From: Nitrospirota bacterium
Lineage (GTDB): Bacteria; Nitrospirota; JACRHJ01
Direction of reading: 5' to 3'
Assembly: GCA_027328825.1 (NCBI GenBank)
Contig: DAHWTK010000060.1
Span: 1-9,625 of the forward strand
Length of the DNA: 9,625 bases
The translations under genes were made by a program, and so were the position numbers. Positions 6,259-9,625 of the stretch are shown here, piece by piece (within the stretch, counting starts at the first letter, position 1; each line of letters begins with the position of its first letter). The notes under the pieces are model-generated. The model searched no databases and was not told the origin of the DNA. It saw only the letters and a list, made by a program, of their open reading frames with translations.

Positions 6259-7758
6259 CTATTTTCTCAATTCCTTTTTCAATATCTTGCCGGTGGCATT
6301 TGACGGAAGGCCCTCCATGAACACCACGTGCCGGGGGAGCTTGTAAGAGGCTATTCGTTCCTTGAGGAAGGTCTTTAACTCTTTTTCGGTCAAGTCATAG
6401 CCTTCGTGCAGGGACACGAAGGCCTTTGGTACCTCTCCTCTGCCCTCGTCCGCTACTCCAATCACCGCCGCCTGGCGAACAGCCGGGTGCATGTAGAGCG
6501 CCTCCTCGATTTCCCTCGGATAGATGTTCATCCCGTGCGATATTATGAGGTCCTTTTTTCTGTCCACTATAAAGATGTATCCATCTTCGTCTACGTATCC
6601 CAGATCGCCTGTATGGAGCCATCTGTCTTTTAAGGTCTCAGCCGTCGCCTCAGGCGCGTTCAAATAGCCTTTCATGACGTTTGGCCCGCGGACAATAATC
6701 TCTCCAACCTGCCCGCGCGGCAGTTCGGCACCGTCCTCCGAAAGAATACGCGTCTCGACGCCGGGCAGAGGCAGGCCGACGGAGCCGGGTTTTCTCGCGC
6801 CGTCGAGCGGATTGCACGAGACGACCGGAGCGGCCTCCGTCAGGCCGTATCCCTCAAGCAGGGGAATTGGATAGTTTTTCTCCCATCGAGCGAGCGTATC
6901 GCGCGAAAGCGGGGCCGCGCCGCTAACGCAGATTCTTAACGGGAGGAGCCTCAAGATGAGCCTGGGGAAGCGCTTCATGGACAGCAGGTTGTATACCGGC
7001 GGTATGGCTATGAAAAACGACGCGCGCCCGAAGACGACGGCCTTTATGACGTTAGAAAAGGGTTTTACGGAGCGAAGGATTATCACGCTTGCCCCGATAG
7101 TTACGGGAAGGAGCAGGCATACCATGAAGGAGAAGGCGTGGAACATCGGAAGGAACAGGAGGAATCTGTCCTTCCTTGTAACCTTGAACATCTCTACGCA
7201 GGAGCGGGCGTTGGAGAGAAGATTTTCGTGCGTCAGCATTACGCCCTTCGGTTTTCCCGTCGTCCCGGATGTATAGAGAATGGCGGCGATGCCCTCAGCC
7301 CCTGCCCCGCTACCGGAGGGCGAGGGGTTATTACAGAGGTGCGGTTTATTGCGCCCGCTTGCCATCTCTTCAAAAGCGCCCCCGGTCGAGATAATCTCTA
7401 TGCCGGTCAGCGCATCGGTCCTTTCCCCAAAGTCCGGCGACGTTACGAGTATCCTTGCCCCGCAGTCGGACAGGATATACTGTATTTCCGGCACGGTGAG
7501 GAAGGTGTTTAAAGGCACTGCGGCGGCACCCGCCTTGACAATCCCGAAGTAAGCTACGGCGAATTCCGGTGAATTGTTAAGCAGGATTGCGACGGCCCCG
7601 CCTTCTCTAACGCCGAGAGCCGCAAGCGAACCGGCAAACGCCGCGGAAAGGGCGTTGAGCTCGCGGTAGGAAATCTTTCGGCCTTCGAACGAAAGCGCCG
7701 TCCTGGAAGGGTATTTTTCTGCGGTTAGCTCAAGCTGTCCGCCAAGCGTAAGACTCAA
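6259..7758 (-). CDS. AMP-forming acyl-CoA synthetase (long-chain fatty acid-CoA ligase-like)
   Basis: Adenylate-forming enzyme that activates a carboxylic acid, probably a fatty acid, to acyl-AMP and then acyl-CoA in the cytoplasm. Core motifs are intact in the 499-aa product: P-loop YTSGTTGKPKG (162-172), EGYGLTE (302-308), HTGD (382-385), the hinge DRKKD (399-403), GMNIYPREIEE (409-419) and the C-terminal catalytic lysine K491 in NATGKILKK. Length and motif spacing fit FadD-like ligases, but chain length cannot be read from the sequence; benzoate-type or other acyl substrates are not excluded. The start is TTG at 7758, with GGAGG at 7763-7767 only 4 nt upstream and no in-frame ATG nearby. 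It is the second gene of an operon, 23 nt after the DUF2007-type gene. Oddity: residues about 136-156, just before the P-loop, are a low-complexity PSPSGSGAGAEG segment coded by a palindromic G/C-rich stretch (7299-7327). Confidence 0.93.
   Translation of the reverse strand: MSLTLGGQLELTAEKYPSRTALSFEGRKISYRELNALSAAFAGSLAALGVREGGAVAILLNNSPEFAVAYFGIVKAGAAAVPLNTFLTVPEIQYILSDCGARILVTSPDFGERTDALTGIEIISTGGAFEEMASGRNKPHLCNNPSPSGSGAGAEGIAAILYTSGTTGKPKGVMLTHENLLSNARSCVEMFKVTRKDRFLLFLPMFHAFSFMVCLLLPVTIGASVIILRSVKPFSNVIKAVVFGRASFFIAIPPVYNLLSMKRFPRLILRLLPLRICVSGAAPLSRDTLARWEKNYPIPLLEGYGLTEAAPVVSCNPLDGARKPGSVGLPLPGVETRILSEDGAELPRGQVGEIIVRGPNVMKGYLNAPEATAETLKDRWLHTGDLGYVDEDGYIFIVDRKKDLIISHGMNIYPREIEEALYMHPAVRQAAVIGVADEGRGEVPKAFVSLHEGYDLTEKELKTFLKERIASYKLPRHVVFMEGLPSNATGKILKKELRK
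7299..7327 (-). repeat. Intragenic palindromic G/C-rich element coding PSPSGSGAG
   Basis: On the minus strand CCCCT-(C)-GCCC folds against GGGC-AGGGG with a single-base bulge and a loop of about 10 nt. It codes for the low-complexity stretch before the P-loop of the acyl-CoA synthetase. Similar dispersed palindromes coding NPSPSGRG-like peptides inside or beside genes occur in many bacteria (general knowledge); membership here is inferred from resemblance only. Confidence 0.45.
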
Positions 7759-7762
7759 GCAG

Positions 7763-7767
7763 CCTCC
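7763..7767 (-). promoter_or_regulatory. Ribosome binding site supporting the TTG start of the acyl-CoA synthetase
   Basis: GGAGG on the minus strand, in the 23-nt gap after the upstream stop codon, sits 4 nt before TTG 7758-7756. No ATG or GTG is in frame with comparable spacing, and the N-terminus begins where family members usually do, about 20 residues before the conserved TAL strand. Confidence 0.6.
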
Positions 7768-7781
7768 GAGCGATTCTCGAA

Positions 7782-8051
7782 TTATTCCACGCCTGACGGC
7801 GGTCGACCGGCTTCGTCCGGTTTCCGGGCCCTCGCGGCCTCCATGATCCTGGCGGCCTTGGCAAAATCCTCAGTATGCACGAGAACCTTTATCTCGCCTA
7901 TCTTCCCGACCGAAACAGGTATCTGGGAGACCCTGGACGACTCAACCAGGCAGGAGATGCCTTCGCTTTCCAGAAGGCCCTGTATGATAGCGGCCTCGGA
8001 CTCGTCATAGGTGGTGTAAACATCTGTCCACCTCGTGGTTTTCTTCTCCAT
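7782..8051 (-). CDS. DUF2007-type small putative signal-transducing protein (89 aa)
   Basis: Resembles the DUF2007 family of small alpha/beta proteins annotated as putative signal transducers; the biochemical role is not established. Visible pattern: a beta-strand and acidic turn WTDVYTTYDESEA (8-20), a helix IIQGLLESEGI (22-32), a second strand CLVESS, and then EIKVLVHTEDFAKAARIM (53-70), the strand-plus-helix typical of the family. The tail is charged and Pro-rich. The frame stays open to a TTG at 8099, which has no ribosome binding site; the ATG at 8051 has GGAGG (8057-8061) 5 nt upstream and is preferred. It is the first gene of an operon with the acyl-CoA synthetase, 23 nt apart, and diverges from the aldolase gene. 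A role tied to the synthetase is only suggested by position. Confidence 0.82.
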   Translation of the reverse strand: MEKKTTRWTDVYTTYDESEAAIIQGLLESEGISCLVESSRVSQIPVSVGKIGEIKVLVHTEDFAKAARIMEAARARKPDEAGRPPSGVE

Positions 8052-8056
8052 TTGCC

Positions 8057-8061
8057 CCTCC
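8057..8061 (-). promoter_or_regulatory. Ribosome binding site deciding the start of the DUF2007-type gene
   Basis: GGAGG within GGGGGAGGGG on the minus strand lies 5 nt before ATG 8051-8049. The alternative upstream TTG at 8099 lacks any purine-rich site. Confidence 0.75.
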
Positions 8062-8133
8062 CCCAAAGCGATTATATTCGTCTTGAAAATATACTGCAAG
8101 GAAAAGCTTGAAATTACCCTCGCCGACTATTAT

Positions 8134-8142
8134 ATTATAACA
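8134..8142 (-). promoter_or_regulatory. Probable extended -10 promoter for the DUF2007-acyl-CoA synthetase operon
   Basis: The minus strand reads TGT-TATAAT (8142-8134), a perfect -10 hexamer with the TGn extension, overlapping a second TATAAT (8134-8129). No good -35 lies at normal spacing; TTGCCA (8154-8149) is only 9-14 nt away. The leader would be about 75 nt. Confidence 0.5.
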
Positions 8143-8147
8143 TCCGG

Positions 8148-8176
8148 TTGGCAAAACCCGCTATGCCTGCTATAAT
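8148..8176 (+). promoter_or_regulatory. Near-consensus sigma70-type promoter for the aldolase operon
   Basis: TTGGCA (8148-8153, 5/6) and TATAAT (8171-8176, 6/6) are 17 nt apart, and TGC precedes the -10, making it extended as well. The start would be near 8183, giving a leader of about 47 nt with the strong AGAGGAGG site at 8218-8225. Confidence 0.8.
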
Positions 8177-8229
8177 ATTGATTTTACGTTATATTCTGAC
8201 ACATTTACATATTCCACAGAGGAGGGGTT

Positions 8230-9321
8230 ATGGGACTTGCACAGAACGCACAGAAGCTGATGGACAGAAGACCGCCGCAGGTAACGAAAAAGCTGGGGAG
8301 CGGAGCCAAGGCTTTTCTGGTCTCCTCCGACCCTGTTTTCCGCGCGCTTCGGGAGCACAAGGTCATAATCATGGCCTGCAATACGCGCATAAAGCACGTA
8401 ATCCCCGGAATCATGCGGGCGGCGGAGGAGTTGGACGCAATAGTCGCCTTCGAGCTTGCAAAGTCCGAGGGAAACCTTAAGGGCGGATATACCGGGATGG
8501 ACCCGTACATATTCTTCGACACCATCATGGGATATGCCGAAAAGACGAAGTTCACGAAGCCGTTCTTCATCCACGGCGATCACGTAACGACGAAGTCCAA
8601 AGAACCCGATGTTATCGCCGACTCCAGGGCATTAATCAAGGCGGAGCTCGACGCCGGATATACCTCCATCGCCATCGATGCCTCGTTCAACCAGATACCG
8701 GATAACATTATCGTTACGACCGACCTTGGCCGTGATGTCATGGCGGCGGGCGCCGGGCTTGAGGTCGAGGTTGGCGAGATAAAGTCCGTCGGCTACGAAG
8801 GCGAGATAACGACCATCGAAGAGGGCGTTGATTTCATCTCCGGCCTTGAGGCAAACGGCATAAGACCAAACCTCCTTGCCATAAACAACGGCTCCAAGCA
8901 CGGCAATTACCTGCCGGGCGAGGAAGTGCATATAGACCTTAAGCGCACCGGAGAGGTTTATAACGCCATAAAGAAATGGGGCGTGAACATTGCCCAGCAC
9001 GGCATCACCGGCACTCCGCTTGAACTTGTCGGCCAGTTCGCGGACTACGGCATCAGGAAGGGCAACGTCGGGACGAACTGGCAGAATATCGCCCACCAGG
9101 GCCTGCCAACGGACCTCATGCAGGCTATGCGGGACTGGGCAAAGAAAGAAAACAAGGACATAAAGTTCGCCACGAAGCAGTTCTATAAGGAAATCGACAA
9201 TATCCCGGAGGAGTATAAAAATAAGATAGAGCAGACGGCCCGCGAGTCCGCTATTGCGTTCATCAAGGCCTTCCGCGCGACCGGCACCGCGACGCTGTTT
9301 CTGGAGAGCGGAGTAATTTAA
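8230..9321 (+). CDS. Class II (zinc) aldolase-family protein, probable fructose-bisphosphate aldolase
   Basis: Predicted metal-dependent aldolase, most simply fructose-1,6-bisphosphate cleavage/synthesis in glycolysis and gluconeogenesis, in the cytoplasm. The 363-aa length matches class II enzymes. Recognisable active-site pieces: HGDH (115-118; D117 as general acid, H118 as zinc ligand), EVEVGEI (178-184), NGSKHGNY (220-227; H224 as zinc ligand) and QHGITGTP (256-263; H257 as zinc ligand). Departures from usual members: the phosphate-binding HGGSG reads HGITG, and the NIDTD-like motif near the C-terminus reads NVGTN (279-283), replacing an Asp by Gly. Tagatose-bisphosphate or another sugar-phosphate aldolase is therefore possible. 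Start ATG with AGAGGAGG just upstream (8218-8225) and a strong promoter. It is the first gene of a unit whose next gene overlaps its stop by 1 nt. Confidence 0.87.
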   Translation: MGLAQNAQKLMDRRPPQVTKKLGSGAKAFLVSSDPVFRALREHKVIIMACNTRIKHVIPGIMRAAEELDAIVAFELAKSEGNLKGGYTGMDPYIFFDTIMGYAEKTKFTKPFFIHGDHVTTKSKEPDVIADSRALIKAELDAGYTSIAIDASFNQIPDNIIVTTDLGRDVMAAGAGLEVEVGEIKSVGYEGEITTIEEGVDFISGLEANGIRPNLLAINNGSKHGNYLPGEEVHIDLKRTGEVYNAIKKWGVNIAQHGITGTPLELVGQFADYGIRKGNVGTNWQNIAHQGLPTDLMQAMRDWAKKENKDIKFATKQFYKEIDNIPEEYKNKIEQTARESAIAFIKAFRATGTATLFLESGVI

Positions 9322-9625
9322 TGCTCCAATACATTACAGACGCACTTAAAGCGCGCACAGATTTCTCCGCCTGGCAGGTGATGAAGGCGACAAAACGCAG
9401 CCACCAGCTTTTCCTTATCCGCGGGGACGTGGAGTCCATACGGCGCGTGGATACGGTGAAGTATTACGTTACCGTGCACCAGGGCCGGTCGACCGGCGTG
9501 ATGAAAGGCGAGGCGGGCGGCGAGGGTCGGGGCCGGTCTACCGGCGTGCTGGGCGAGTCGAGCTTTGTCTTCCTTGAGGGCGACGACATCGCCCCGAAAC
9601 TCGACCTTGCGGCTCTTATGGCCTC
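9321..9625 (+). CDS. N-terminal part of a possible TldD/PmbA-like metallopeptidase-related protein (3' partial)
   Basis: Open from ATG 9321-9323 to the window edge (101 full codons); too short and incomplete for firm naming. The ATG overlaps the aldolase stop (TAATG), and GGAG at 9310-9313 lies 7 nt upstream, so translation is probably coupled. The product begins MLQYITDALKARTDFSAW and continues with RGDVESIRRVDTVKYYVTVH, then a Gly/Arg-rich stretch, then GESSFVFLEGDDIAPKLDLAALM. The order of an N-terminal helix, a short acidic-basic strand pair and a VTVH-GxSSF strand pair followed by a helix recalls the N-terminal domain of TldD/PmbA-type proteins. That is a fold-level impression, as the zinc-binding part would lie outside. 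The stretch contains an in-frame repeat coding GRSTGV twice (9483-9500 and 9531-9548). Confidence 0.6.
   Translation, partial: MLQYITDALKARTDFSAWQVMKATKRSHQLFLIRGDVESIRRVDTVKYYVTVHQGRSTGVMKGEAGGEGRGRSTGVLGESSFVFLEGDDIAPKLDLAALMA
9483..9548 (+). repeat. In-frame 18-bp direct repeat with palindromic core, coding GRSTGV twice
   Basis: GGCCGGTCGACCGGCGTG (9483-9500) recurs as GGCCGGTCTACCGGCGTG (9531-9548), with 17 of 18 bases identical and a 48-nt (16-codon) period. The first copy holds the perfect 14-bp palindrome GCCGGTCGACCGGC. It lies in the partial gene at the right edge, and the single difference is a silent serine codon change (TCG to TCT). Confidence 0.8.

Noticed and set aside
7800..7809. 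CGGTCGACCG palindrome as another copy of the element at 9483
   Set aside because: Only the 10-bp core matches and the flanks differ; a short palindrome like this is likely by chance in G+C-rich DNA.
8052..8099. 16-codon N-terminal extension of the DUF2007-type protein from a TTG
   Set aside because: No ribosome site at the TTG, whereas the internal ATG has a strong one at proper spacing; the extra residues are not part of the family pattern.

Overview
The window (about 55% G+C; ATA isoleucine and AGG arginine codons are common) looks like a chromosome segment from a Gram-negative anaerobe with dissimilatory sulfur metabolism. The only strong lineage clue is the pair qmoB-qmoC, subunits of the menaquinone-linked complex that exchanges electrons with APS reductase. 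QmoABC with a QmoC-type membrane subunit is known from Desulfobacterota, sulfate-reducing Nitrospirota and some sulfur oxidisers, while Gram-positive sulfate reducers usually use HdrBC instead. I cannot place the genome more precisely from this sequence.

Layout: (1) 3-3009, +: 5'-truncated qmoB and complete qmoC, closed by a clear intrinsic terminator at about 3120-3144. (2) 3246-4472, +: a signal-anchored, probably extracytoplasmic, aromatic-rich 408-aa protein that I do not recognise. (3) 4492-4740, -: an 82-aa helical protein of unknown function, read from a near-consensus sigma70-type promoter with an operator-like dyad over its predicted start site. (4) 4934-6250, +: a membrane-anchored GAF/HD-GYP protein, divergent from the small gene. 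(5) 6259-8051, -: a two-gene operon, a DUF2007-type small protein followed by an AMP-forming acyl-CoA synthetase. (6) 8230 to the right edge, +: a class II aldolase-family enzyme, coupled by a 1-nt overlap to an incomplete gene that may be TldD/PmbA-like.

The genes span several processes: sulfur respiration, c-di-GMP-type signalling, fatty-acid activation and sugar-phosphate chemistry. I see no single multi-gene system, mobile element, CRISPR array, phage gene or RNA gene. The interesting points are smaller: a loop-shortened HD-GYP domain, an aldolase with altered phosphate-binding motifs, back-to-back promoters between 8126 and 8176, two repeat or palindrome insertions inside coding sequence, and two uncharacterised proteins. 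No stretch over 300 bases lacks a gene; the three longest gaps (3010-3245, 4741-4933, 8052-8229) hold the terminator and the promoters.
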